Below are positions 31,739 to 39,440 of a DNA stretch of 64,000 nt, piece after piece. This stretch comes from WHSW01 sp963767285. Lineage in GTDB: Bacteria; Actinomycetota; Thermoleophilia; Solirubrobacterales; 70-9. The stretch is taken from positions 1,054,001 through 1,118,000 of the forward strand of contig CAVYDJ010000002.1 in NCBI GenBank assembly GCA_963767285.1, given 5' to 3'. Made by a program: the position numbers and the translations under genes. A model generated the notes under the pieces. That model was not told where the DNA came from. It made no database searches and was given only the letters and a program-made list of their open reading frames with translations. How positions within the stretch are numbered: the first letter of the stretch is position 1; the number at the start of each line of letters is the position of its first letter.

Positions 31739-31865
31739 GGTCCGAAAGGACGTGCCGCCAGCGATCCCGCCGCTGGCCCGTCAGTCCTTCAGCTTTGAAG
31801 TCTCCTAGTGCCTATCGGCACAGGCTGTGTCCACCTTAACACCGCGCACACTCTTTGGTTGCAGG

Positions 31866-31871
31866 TACTTT
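31866..31871 (+). promoter_or_regulatory. -10 box (TACTTT) of the P450 gene
   Basis: TACTTT then 7 nt and ATG 31879, favouring ATG 31879 over TTG 31855. Confidence 0.45.
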
Positions 31872-31878
31872 TGAGCCG

Positions 31879-33210
31879 ATGAGCCTTCCCGCCGGACCGA
31901 CCTCGCCGCCGGCCGTTCAGACCGTGCGCTGGCTGCTCCGCCCGCTCGACTTCCTCGACTCGTGTCGCCGGCGCCACGGGGACGCGTTCAGCGTCAAGTT
32001 CGTCGGTTTCCAGACCCCGATGGTGATCATCTCCGAGCCCGACGCGATCCGCGCGCTCTACACGAGCCGCGAGAACGGATTGCCGCCGGGCCGCAGCTTC
32101 GCGCTCGAGCCGATCATGGGCGCGCGGTCGGTGCTGCTGTTGGAGGGCGCCGAGCACCTCGAGCGGCGCAAGGCGATGTTGCCGCCGTTTCACGGCGAGC
32201 GCATGCGCGCGTATGAGTCGGTGATCGGCGAGATCGTCGATGCGGAGATCGATCGCTGGCCGGTCGGCGAAGGCTTTCCGATCCATCCGCGGATGCAGGC
32301 GGTGACCCTCGAGGTGATCCTGCGGGTCGTCTTCGGCGTCGGCGACCCGGCGCGCCTCGAGCGGCTGCGCGGCCTGCTCGGGACGATGCTCGGAGAGCTC
32401 GCCTCGCCGATGCTCCAGCTGAAGCTGCTGGTCGCGAGGCGCTTCGGGCGCCAGGATCCGATCGACCAGCTGCGCCGCGATACCGCGACCGTCGACGAGC
32501 TCCTTCACGCCGAGATCGCCGAGCGCCGCGCCGATCCGGAGCTCGAGCAACGCGACGACATCCTCTCGATGCTGGTCGGGGCGCGCTTCGAGGACGGCTC
32601 CGGCATGTCCGACTCCGAGTTGCGCGACCAGCTGATCACCCTGCTGCTCGCCGGCCATGAGACAACCGCGACCGGGCTCGCCTGGACCTTCGACCTGCTC
32701 CTGCGCAACCCGGGCCCGCTGGCCCGGCTGCGGGCGGAGCTCGACGAGGGCGGCGACGAGTACCTCCGAGCCGTGATCAGCGAGGCGCTGCGGCTCCGGC
32801 CGGTCGTCCCGCTGGCGGGGCGGCGGCTCGGCGCCGAGCTGGCGGTCGGTGACCACGTGCTCCCGCCCGGTACGGACGTCACGCCGGCGTTCTGGCTCAC
32901 TCACACGCGCCCGGACCTCTACCCGCGGCCGCTCGAGTTTCGCCCCGAACGGTTTATCGACAGCCCGCCGGAGACCTACGCCTGGGTCCCGTTCGGCGGC
33001 GGCGTGCGCCGCTGCCTGGGCGCCACCTTCGCCGAGTTCGAGATGCGGGTCGTGCTCCGGCATGTCCTCCAGCGATGCGAGCTGCGCGGCGAGCGGCGAG
33101 CGCCGGAACGGATCGCGCGCCGCAACATCACCTTCTCGCCGCGCCGCGGGACGCCGGTGATCGTGGGTTCGCGGCGACCCGCTCGCGAGCCCGAGCCGGC
33201 CCCGGTTTGA
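31879..33210 (+). CDS. Cytochrome P450
   Basis: 443 residues, a typical bacterial length. I-helix motif LITLLLAGHETTATG (A/G-G-x-E-T), K-helix ExxR in ISEALRLRP, the PERF-like FRPERFI, and the heme loop FGGGVRRCLG with the thiolate Cys near residue 379. Upstream MLPPFHGERMRAYE is the C-helix region. It is a class that needs a separate ferredoxin and reductase; none is nearby. The WXXXR C-helix is replaced by LERRKAMLPPF. The substrate and CYP family cannot be assigned by eye. Single-gene transcription unit with its own -10 box. Confidence 0.9.
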   Translation: MSLPAGPTSPPAVQTVRWLLRPLDFLDSCRRRHGDAFSVKFVGFQTPMVIISEPDAIRALYTSRENGLPPGRSFALEPIMGARSVLLLEGAEHLERRKAMLPPFHGERMRAYESVIGEIVDAEIDRWPVGEGFPIHPRMQAVTLEVILRVVFGVGDPARLERLRGLLGTMLGELASPMLQLKLLVARRFGRQDPIDQLRRDTATVDELLHAEIAERRADPELEQRDDILSMLVGARFEDGSGMSDSELRDQLITLLLAGHETTATGLAWTFDLLLRNPGPLARLRAELDEGGDEYLRAVISEALRLRPVVPLAGRRLGAELAVGDHVLPPGTDVTPAFWLTHTRPDLYPRPLEFRPERFIDSPPETYAWVPFGGGVRRCLGATFAEFEMRVVLRHVLQRCELRGERRAPERIARRNITFSPRRGTPVIVGSRRPAREPEPAPV

Positions 33211-33224
33211 GCCCGGCGGCGAGC

Positions 33225-33230
33225 TAGAAT
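33225..33230 (+). promoter_or_regulatory. -10 box (TAGAAT) of tRNA-Val
   Basis: TAGAAT ends 9 nt before the first tRNA base at 33240. Confidence 0.5.
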
Positions 33231-33239
33231 CGCCGCTCC

Positions 33240-33312
33240 GGGCGCTTAGCTCAGTTGGGAGAGCGCCGCCTCGACAAGGCGGAGGTCACTGGTTCGAGCC
33301 CAGTAGTGCCCA
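33240..33312 (+). tRNA. tRNA-Val (anticodon GAC)
   Basis: 73 nt. Acceptor GGGCGCT (33240-33246) pairs with AGTGCCC (33305-33311), discriminator A. D stem GCTC/GAGC, anticodon stem CCGCC/GGCGG with loop TCGACAA, T arm ACTGG-TTCGAGC-CCAGT. The loop gives anticodon GAC but puts C at position 33, where U is almost universal. CCA is not encoded. Confidence 0.9.
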
Positions 33313-33418
33313 CTCAGGTCGCGGCTGCGTCAGCTATTCAAAGACTCGATCACGCTGACCGGCCCCGGCGGGATGGAGCCGCTCAGACCCGTTTTCAGCC
33401 CTCCGGCCGGGGTACTCG

Positions 33419-33446
33419 TCCTTTCGCCACGAACGGCGAAAGGAGG
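33419..33446 (+). promoter_or_regulatory. Hairpin that hides the ribosome site of the 19-codon gene
   Basis: TCCTTTCGCC (33419-33428) pairs perfectly with GGCGAAAGGA (33435-33444), loop ACGAAC. The ribosome site AAAGGAGG occupies 33439-33446, so six of its eight bases lie in the stem. Upstream, 33357-33412 can form a further GC-rich stem (CCCCGG...GGAG with CTCCGGCCGGGG). It may be a translation switch, or simply a terminator of tRNA-Val. Confidence 0.55.
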
Positions 33447-33452
33447 CGAGAC

Positions 33453-33512
33453 ATGTACATCGGTATTGGAACGCTGATCATCATCATCATCCTGGTCCTC
33501 CTGCTGGCGTAG
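33453..33512 (+). CDS. 19-residue hydrophobic membrane peptide
   Basis: MYIGIGTLIIIIILVLLLA, a single short transmembrane helix with almost no polar residues. It has the best ribosome site in the window (AAAGGAGG, 6 nt before the ATG). Very short hydrophobic proteins that start MYIG are seen in many actinobacteria, as far as I know, with no known job. The gene follows tRNA-Val by 140 nt and faces the penicillin-acylase gene with an 17-nt gap. Confidence 0.72.
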   Translation: MYIGIGTLIIIIILVLLLA

Positions 33513-33529
33513 CGGCGACCGGGCCGCGC

Positions 33530-35977
33530 TCAGCGGTGCCCGTCGAACGAGATCACCTGCTGGATCCCGCTCGGGCGATTCGTGTAGCGCATCGTCGTCG
33601 GCAAGAGGCCGGGGGCGAACTTGATCCGCTCGCGTACCGCGTCCGAGCGCCACAGGCTCGGGTCGTCCGTCCCCTGCGCGGTGGCCAGCTCCTTGCCGGC
33701 CGCCGCGATCGCCTTCCAGATCGCCTTCTGGCACTTGCTCAGCTTGCCCTTGCCGCAGTACTGGTTCTCGAACGGCTGCTTGATGTCCATCCCCAGCAAC
33801 GCTCGGATGTCGCGGTCGAAGTACTGATACCAGCCGTCGTACTGGCCGCTCGGGGGCAGGTCGAAGCGGCCGAACAGGCTGTCGAGCTCGTCGAGCTGCG
33901 GGCCCAGTTGCGACTTCATCAGCGCGTCGGCGATCCGGTCCCAGGAGCCGTCCATGACGGCGGCGCCCGGATCGTCGATCTTGCCGTCGAGGTCGCGGTC
34001 CAGGCGGCTGCCGCCGCTCTTCGACCAGGCGACCATCAGGTCGAGCATCTTCTTCGCCTGGGCGTTCGGGGCCTTCGCCTTCTTGAGGAGCTTCTTGAGC
34101 AGCGGCACGGTGTCGATCGCGCGTACGTCCTGGGTCGCGGCGGCGTTCATCGCCGAGGTGACCGCAGCGAGGTCCCACTTGCCGTTGGTGGCGAGCCGGT
34201 CGAGGTTCTTGTCGAGCAGGTCGATCCGCCCGACGGAGCCGTTGTGGCCCCATTCGCTGTCCGCCGCCGCGAAGCCGAGGGCCGTGGTCTGGTTCCAGTT
34301 CGTGATCGTGCCGTCCTTGGGATCGGTTCCCTGCGGGTGGCCGGCGACGTCGAGGAAGCCCGTCCATTCGAACTTGCCGTTTCCGTTGGTGAGCAGGCCG
34401 GGGTCGACGTTCTTGTTGCGGATCGGCGCCTTGCCCGCGGTGTACATCGCGATGTTCTTCTGGTCGATGTAGAACGAGTTGAACGTCTGCGGGGTCAGCG
34501 CGGCGGCCTCGAAGAACGACTTCGCGCTGTTCACCTGGCCGTTGGACAGGCGCCGGTTGTAGAGCAGGTCGAGCGTCTCCTCGCCGATGCTGGAACGCTT
34601 CGAGGAGATCGCGACCTTCTCGCCCTTCACCGTCGCGTAGCCGACCACCGGCCCGTGGACGGTGGTCCTGAACGTCACCGGGGCGCCGTTCAGCGTGCCG
34701 GCGTCGAAGGTCCCCATCTCGCGGCAGTCGCCGTTGAAGAGGTACATCGTGTCGCTGCCGTTGCACAGCGTCTCGGCGTACTGATCGATGATGTCGACGG
34801 AGGCCGAGGTCAGCGTGTGGGCGAAGTCCTCGCCGCGGCCGATCAACACGTAGCCGGGGAAGGGGGCCGAGGTCGCGCCGCGCCACTGCAGGTCGCCGGC
34901 GTGCATGTCCATCTCCAGCGTGAAGCCGGGGTAGAAGTAGCCGATCTGCGGGCCGCCCACCATCAACGGCTTGCCGGTGGTCGAGTGATTGGCGGTGATC
35001 ATCAGCGTGTTCGATGCCTTGTCGGGGGCCGGTGCGGGCGGCGGGATCTCCCGCGCGGCGACGGCCGGCGTCGCCGTGAAGCTGCCCGGGTCGATGATCA
35101 CGTTGCCCTTCGCCTTCTCGGGGATCGAGCCGTAGGGGAACTTGCCGTCGACCGAGGTCGCCAGCTCGGGGTTCTTGAACTGGCGCAGGTCGTTGAAGAC
35201 GCTCAGGCCCTGCTTCTTGCCAAGCCGCTTCTGGAGCCCGGCGAGGAACTGCGTGCGGCGCGCCTCGTCGCCGCCACCCTGGCCGACGAACTGGGCCTTG
35301 AGCGCGTTGACGGCGAAGATGTCGTTGCGGGTCCAGGGCGCGTTCGCCGAACCGGTCGCCGCGAGGTAGTCGTTGATCCCGGAGATGAAGACGTCGATGT
35401 CGTGCAGGACCGCCTGGCCCTCTGGGCCGGCCGCCTCGAGCACCGCGCTCTGCTTGGCGACCTCGGCCTCGGTCTGTGCGCTCGGGACGAAGCTCTTGAG
35501 CGTCGAGATCAGGTTCAGGGCGGTGAGGCCCGGAGCGTCGATCGCGGCGACGCGGGCGTTGTACCGGGCCTGCTGGAGGAGCAGGCCGCGGTCCTCGGCC
35601 GTGACCCAGCCCGCCGCCCAGACGCCGTCGTCGTGGGTGGCGCCGGTGATGTGCGGGACGTTGAAGGAGTCGCGCTCGATCGTCACCCCCGGGCGTGGAA
35701 CGGCCTCGATCGTGCTCGGCGTCGCGTTGTCGACGCCGAACCTCTCGGACTTGAAGTAGGTGGTCAGGTCGGCCGGTGTGACCTGGTCGAACAGCGGCGT
35801 CAGGCCGTCGTACATCTGGGCCTGGGCGTCGGCTTTGGGGTCGAGGGGGAAGCCGCCGTACTGGCCGGAGGGAATGATGTTCAGCGCCGTGTCGGAGAAA
35901 TCATCGGCGGCTGCCCCCTGGACGGGAGCTGCGAGCAGTCCCACGACAACCCCTACCGCCAGTACACAGCGCCGCAT
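33530..35977 (-). CDS. Penicillin-acylase-family Ntn hydrolase, secreted
   Basis: 815 residues from ATG 35977, with signal peptide MRRCVLAVGVVVGLLAAPVQ and cleavage near AAA-D. It is a precursor that should cut itself into alpha and beta chains; the beta chain would start at the Ser in PDKASNTLMITANHSTTGKP (near residue 320), which acts as the nucleophile. Other conserved parts are RDSFNVPHITGATHDDGVWA in the alpha chain and GRGEDFAHTLTSAS with NWNQTT and ADSEWGHNGSV in the beta chain. The family includes penicillin/cephalosporin acylases and acyl-homoserine-lactone acylases, so quorum-signal degradation is possible. A GGGGTGG ribosome site precedes the start. Confidence 0.85.
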   Translation of the reverse strand: MRRCVLAVGVVVGLLAAPVQGAAADDFSDTALNIIPSGQYGGFPLDPKADAQAQMYDGLTPLFDQVTPADLTTYFKSERFGVDNATPSTIEAVPRPGVTIERDSFNVPHITGATHDDGVWAAGWVTAEDRGLLLQQARYNARVAAIDAPGLTALNLISTLKSFVPSAQTEAEVAKQSAVLEAAGPEGQAVLHDIDVFISGINDYLAATGSANAPWTRNDIFAVNALKAQFVGQGGGDEARRTQFLAGLQKRLGKKQGLSVFNDLRQFKNPELATSVDGKFPYGSIPEKAKGNVIIDPGSFTATPAVAAREIPPPAPAPDKASNTLMITANHSTTGKPLMVGGPQIGYFYPGFTLEMDMHAGDLQWRGATSAPFPGYVLIGRGEDFAHTLTSASVDIIDQYAETLCNGSDTMYLFNGDCREMGTFDAGTLNGAPVTFRTTVHGPVVGYATVKGEKVAISSKRSSIGEETLDLLYNRRLSNGQVNSAKSFFEAAALTPQTFNSFYIDQKNIAMYTAGKAPIRNKNVDPGLLTNGNGKFEWTGFLDVAGHPQGTDPKDGTITNWNQTTALGFAAADSEWGHNGSVGRIDLLDKNLDRLATNGKWDLAAVTSAMNAAATQDVRAIDTVPLLKKLLKKAKAPNAQAKKMLDLMVAWSKSGGSRLDRDLDGKIDDPGAAVMDGSWDRIADALMKSQLGPQLDELDSLFGRFDLPPSGQYDGWYQYFDRDIRALLGMDIKQPFENQYCGKGKLSKCQKAIWKAIAAAGKELATAQGTDDPSLWRSDAVRERIKFAPGLLPTTMRYTNRPSGIQQVISFDGHR

Positions 35978-36063
35978 CCGCCACCCCTTTCGTCGTACGC
36001 GCCAGCCATCGGCGACTGACCTCTCTCTGACCCAGAACATATAGCGCGTACCCAAGTTGCGCC

Positions 36064-36069
36064 TATGCT
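36064..36069 (+). promoter_or_regulatory. -10 box (TATGCT) of the 36-kb membrane protein gene
   Basis: TATGCT then 8 nt and ATG 36078: leaderless spacing. Confidence 0.45.
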
Positions 36070-36077
36070 CGCGCCCG

Positions 36078-37934
36078 ATGGACGGGGCCCTTGGCACCTA
36101 CGCGGCGCTGCTGCTGATCCTCGGCGCGTCGGCGCTGGTCGGGCAGGCGATCGTGGTCGCCTGCGGGCGGCGCCGCTGGTCGCGGCTGGCACCGGCGGTC
36201 GGGCTCGCGGCCCTCTGCCCGCTGGCCTGGTGGACCGTGCGGCTGCCCGGGGAGGGAACCGCCGCCGCGATCGCGATCGGCGTCGCCACCGTGGTCGCCG
36301 CCGCCTACGTGCTGCCGCGGGTGACCGACCTGGGCCCGGCGCTGCGCCGCGGCGTGCCGATCGAGCTTGCCGCGGTCGCGCTCGCCTCGCTGCCGTTCAT
36401 CGTCGAGTGGCGGTTCGGCGTCCTCGGCACCGGCCTCAACCCGGACATGTCCCAGCATCTGTTCGCCGTCGACCGCCTCGCCGACGGCGGCAGCGAGCGG
36501 CTGATCTCGTCGGGCTACCCCCTGGGGCCGCACTCGATCGTCGTCGCGCTGTCGGCGCTCGGGATCGGCTCGGTCCAGGCGTTCGCCGGACTGACGGTCG
36601 CCGCGGTGGTCGCGACGGTCCTCGCCGGCCTCGGCGCGGTCGAGCAGCTCGCGCCCGCGCGGCGAATGGTCGGCTCCCTGCTGGTCGGGTTCGCGTACCT
36701 GCTCGCCTCCTACTTCGTGCAGGGGGCGTTCAAGGAGGTGCTCGAGGCGCTCTTCCTGCTCGCCTTCGCCGTCGGCCTCGGCGAGCTCGTGCTCGAGTGG
36801 CCGCTGCGGCGCCGCGGCGGCCCGCGCCCGCTGCGCGCGATCCCGCTGGCCGTGCTTGCGGTCGGCGCGCTCTACGTCTACAGCTTTCCGGGGCTGCTGT
36901 GGCCGGCTGCCGCCCTCGCCGTCTGGGCCGCGGTCGAGCTGGCGCGCCTGTGGCGTGCCGGTGGGGCCGCCAGCGCGCGCCTTCGGGCCCGGCTCGCGGC
37001 GCCGACCGCGCTGGTCGCGGCCGGCCTCGTGACGGTCGCGGCCCTGCCGGAGATCGGGCGGATGATCGACTTCGCGAGCTTCGAGACCTTCGACCCGGCG
37101 GGGGAGGGGCTGGGGAACCTGTTCGACCGGATCTCGCCCCTGGAGGCGCTCGGCGTCTGGCCGTCGGGCGATTTCCGGGTCGAGCCGGGTGGGGGCGCGG
37201 TCCCGGCGGTCCTCTTCTGGGCCGGCGCGGCGCTGGCAGCCACCGCGCTCGCCGTAGGCCTTTGCTGGTGGTGGCGCGAACGCGAGCGCGCGGTTCCCGC
37301 CGCGCTCGCCGGAGCCGCGCTGCTCTGGCTCTACTCGCTGATCGCCGGCACGCCGTATCAGGAGGCGAAGGCGCTCATGCTGGCGGCGCCGCTGGCGATG
37401 CTGATCGCGGCCCGCGCCCTGCTCGAGGCGGCGCCGACCCTGGTCGTGGCGCGGCGGATCATCGCCAGGCGTTCGATCGCCCACGCCTTCCCGGGGCGGG
37501 CTGCGGTCGCGAAGCGCCAGCTCGCCACCGGCGCCCTGGCGGTCGCGTTTCTGACCGCCGCCGCCGTTTCCAGCCTGGTCGTGCTGGTCAACGGCCCGGT
37601 CGGGCCGAGCGGCTACTCGCCGGCGCTGGCGGAGGTGGCTCCGAAGCTCTCGGAGGCCGGCTCGGTCCTGGTCCTCGCCCCCAGCGAGCTGCTGGAGGAC
37701 GAGCACGGCGCCGACTGGATCGCCTGGGAGCTGCGCGGCAACCGGATCTGCATCGCCGCCGAGGGCACTGCGCAGGCGCCGGACGTCGGCGCCTCGAACA
37801 CGCTCGCCGTGACCCTCGACGACGACGGCGCGGTCGTTCCCGAGGGGGCTTACGTCAACCGGTCGCCCGCGTCGGAGGGCGACTGCCCCCTGATCCCGGA
37901 CGCCGCCCGCGCCGATCCAGGCGCGGACGGCTGA
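36078..37934 (+). CDS. Large polytopic membrane protein, GT-C-like layout
   Basis: 618 residues with about 11-13 hydrophobic segments through residue 510 and a small soluble C-terminal domain of about 110 residues. An early loop contains GTGLNPDMSQHLFAVDRLAD (acidic Asp near 130) followed by SGYPLGPHSIVVAL, and a later loop holds GTPYQEAKAL. Such an Asp-bearing first loop with many membrane helices resembles GT-C glycosyltransferases or O-antigen-related proteins, but no family signature is certain. The C-terminus contains WIAWELRGNRICIAAEG. The start is set by the -10 box at 36064. Role in surface glycans is only a guess. Confidence 0.65.
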   Translation: MDGALGTYAALLLILGASALVGQAIVVACGRRRWSRLAPAVGLAALCPLAWWTVRLPGEGTAAAIAIGVATVVAAAYVLPRVTDLGPALRRGVPIELAAVALASLPFIVEWRFGVLGTGLNPDMSQHLFAVDRLADGGSERLISSGYPLGPHSIVVALSALGIGSVQAFAGLTVAAVVATVLAGLGAVEQLAPARRMVGSLLVGFAYLLASYFVQGAFKEVLEALFLLAFAVGLGELVLEWPLRRRGGPRPLRAIPLAVLAVGALYVYSFPGLLWPAAALAVWAAVELARLWRAGGAASARLRARLAAPTALVAAGLVTVAALPEIGRMIDFASFETFDPAGEGLGNLFDRISPLEALGVWPSGDFRVEPGGGAVPAVLFWAGAALAATALAVGLCWWWRERERAVPAALAGAALLWLYSLIAGTPYQEAKALMLAAPLAMLIAARALLEAAPTLVVARRIIARRSIAHAFPGRAAVAKRQLATGALAVAFLTAAAVSSLVVLVNGPVGPSGYSPALAEVAPKLSEAGSVLVLAPSELLEDEHGADWIAWELRGNRICIAAEGTAQAPDVGASNTLAVTLDDDGAVVPEGAYVNRSPASEGDCPLIPDAARADPGADG

Positions 37935-37945
37935 CCGGAAAGGTC

Positions 37946-38410
37946 TCAGCCCGCGGGGATCGGGAGCTGGCCGCGGATCGCGCCGTCGGGGTAGTCCAGC
38001 GTGTGGATGTTCACGTAGAACTTGTCCGGTCGGTTGACGATCTTGTCGATCAGCTTCGACTTCACGTTCTCGACGCAGCCCTCGTAGTTACCCGTGCCCT
38101 CGATCTGGTCGTGGATCAGGGTCACCTTGATCGGGCCCGCCTCATCGGTCGACCCCTTGTGGATGTGGCCCGCCGTGATCGTGTCGAGCTTGGACACCTC
38201 GAGGTTGAAGCAGACCTTCTCCTTGGTCGACTTCAGGAACACCGTGATCTCGCCCTTGCCCTTCGGAGAGCCGGGCCCGGGGACCTCGGTGTTGCCCTTC
38301 AGCTTCGTGGTCACCTCGACCGTGTTGCGGCCTGCGACCGAGAGCGCCGGGAGCGCCAGTGCGCAGACGGCGATCGCGGCCAGCAGCGGCCAGAGCTTTG
38401 TTCGCAACAT
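37946..38410 (-). CDS. Secreted CHRD-domain protein
   Basis: 154 residues: signal peptide MLRTKLWPLLAAIAVCALAL and cleavage near SVA-G, then one CHRD domain. Characteristic segments are LKGNTEVPGPGSPKGKGEIT, the HIHKG metal-like motif in TAGHIHKGSTDEAGPIKVTL, and FYVNIHTLDYPDGAIRGQL. CHRD domains are beta-rich extracellular modules of unclear molecular function. The start ATG 38410 has GAGGAGG about 10 nt upstream. Monocistronic, convergent with the membrane protein gene. Confidence 0.85.
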   Translation of the reverse strand: MLRTKLWPLLAAIAVCALALPALSVAGRNTVEVTTKLKGNTEVPGPGSPKGKGEITVFLKSTKEKVCFNLEVSKLDTITAGHIHKGSTDEAGPIKVTLIHDQIEGTGNYEGCVENVKSKLIDKIVNRPDKFYVNIHTLDYPDGAIRGQLPIPAG

Positions 38411-38468
38411 TCCCTACCTACCTCCTCGTTGGTTTTCGCGCGCACCGTAGCGCGCCCGCCGCCCAAAC

Positions 38469-38474
38469 TAAGAT
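38469..38474 (+). promoter_or_regulatory. -10 box (TAAGAT) of the NadE-like cassette
   Basis: TAAGAT then 7 nt and ATG 38482. It is probably the promoter for the four coupled genes that follow. Confidence 0.5.
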
Positions 38475-38481
38475 CGTGCCG

Positions 38482-39438
38482 ATGCCGGACCCGATCGCGG
38501 ATTTCGACAGCGAGCGCGCGATCGAGCGGCTCAGCGAGGGGATCCGGGACGCGGTGCGCGGACTCGGCCGCGGCGGTGCGGTGGTTGGAGTGTCCGGCGG
38601 GGTCGACTCCGGCGTCGTCGCGGCGCTCTGCTGCCGGGCGCTCGGTCCCGAGCACGTCCTCCTGTTGCGGATGCCCGAGCGCGACGTCGGCGACGCCTCG
38701 TCGGCCATCGGCCTGGAGCTCGCCGAGGCACTCGGCGCCCGGACTGAGGAGGAGCCGATCACCGATGCCCTGGAGGGGCTCGGCTGTTATCACCGGCGCG
38801 ACGAGGCGATCAGGCAGGTCTTCGCCGACTACGAGGAGACCTGGCGCCACAAGCTGGTGCGGTCGGAGCCGTCCGGCGGGATGATCGTCTTCTCCCTGGT
38901 GGTCGAGCGGCCGGACGGGACGACCGAGCGGCGGCGGATGCCGCCAGGTCCCTATCGCGAGCTGCTGGCGGCGACGAACATGAAGCAGCGAGTCCGCAAG
39001 TTGCTCGAGTACACCTGGGCCGACCGGCTCGGCTACGCGGTGATGGGGACCCCCAACCTGCTCGAGTTCGATCAGGGGTTCTTCGTCAAGGGCGGCGACG
39101 GCCTCGCCGACGTCAAGCCCGCGGCGGGCCTGTTCAAGGGGCAGATGTACGCGCTGGCGCGGGCGCTCGAGCTGCCGGAGGCGATCGCCGGCCGCGTCCC
39201 GACGACCGAGACCTTCAGCCTCCCGCAGACCCAGGAGGAGTTCTACTTCGGCTGGCCCTACGAGCAGATGGACCTGCTGGTCTGGGGCCGCGATCGCGAG
39301 CTCGATCCGGACGAGCTCGCCCCGATGGTCGGCCTCGACCCCGCCGTCGTCGAGGTCGCCTACGCGGAGATCGACCGGGTCCGTGTCGCGACGGCGTACC
39401 TGCACGCCCCGGCGGTCGTCCTCGACCCCGACGACTAA
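38482..39438 (+). CDS. NAD-synthase-like ATP-pyrophosphatase (NadE family, no glutaminase domain)
   Basis: 318 residues. The ATP-pyrophosphatase P-loop is VVGVSGGVDSGVVAALC (SGGxDS) near residue 35. Later NadE-type motifs are MGTPNLLEFDQGFFVKGGDG and KPAAGLFKGQMYALARALELPEA, and an insertion follows residue 120 (FADYEETWRHKLVRSEPSGG). It has no N-terminal glutaminase domain, so ammonia must come from elsewhere, possibly from the next gene. It begins a run of four genes with 2-nt or overlapping junctions that ends in an acyl carrier protein and a ligase. That context argues for a biosynthetic amidation role rather than housekeeping NAD synthesis, but both are possible. Confidence 0.75.
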   Translation: MPDPIADFDSERAIERLSEGIRDAVRGLGRGGAVVGVSGGVDSGVVAALCCRALGPEHVLLLRMPERDVGDASSAIGLELAEALGARTEEEPITDALEGLGCYHRRDEAIRQVFADYEETWRHKLVRSEPSGGMIVFSLVVERPDGTTERRRMPPGPYRELLAATNMKQRVRKLLEYTWADRLGYAVMGTPNLLEFDQGFFVKGGDGLADVKPAAGLFKGQMYALARALELPEAIAGRVPTTETFSLPQTQEEFYFGWPYEQMDLLVWGRDRELDPDELAPMVGLDPAVVEVAYAEIDRVRVATAYLHAPAVVLDPDD

Positions 39439-39440
39439 GC

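Noticed and set aside
33530..36019. Long plus-strand frame opposite the penicillin-acylase gene
   Set aside because: Arg/Val/Asp-rich shadow typical of high-GC coding DNA read on the wrong strand; no domains visible.
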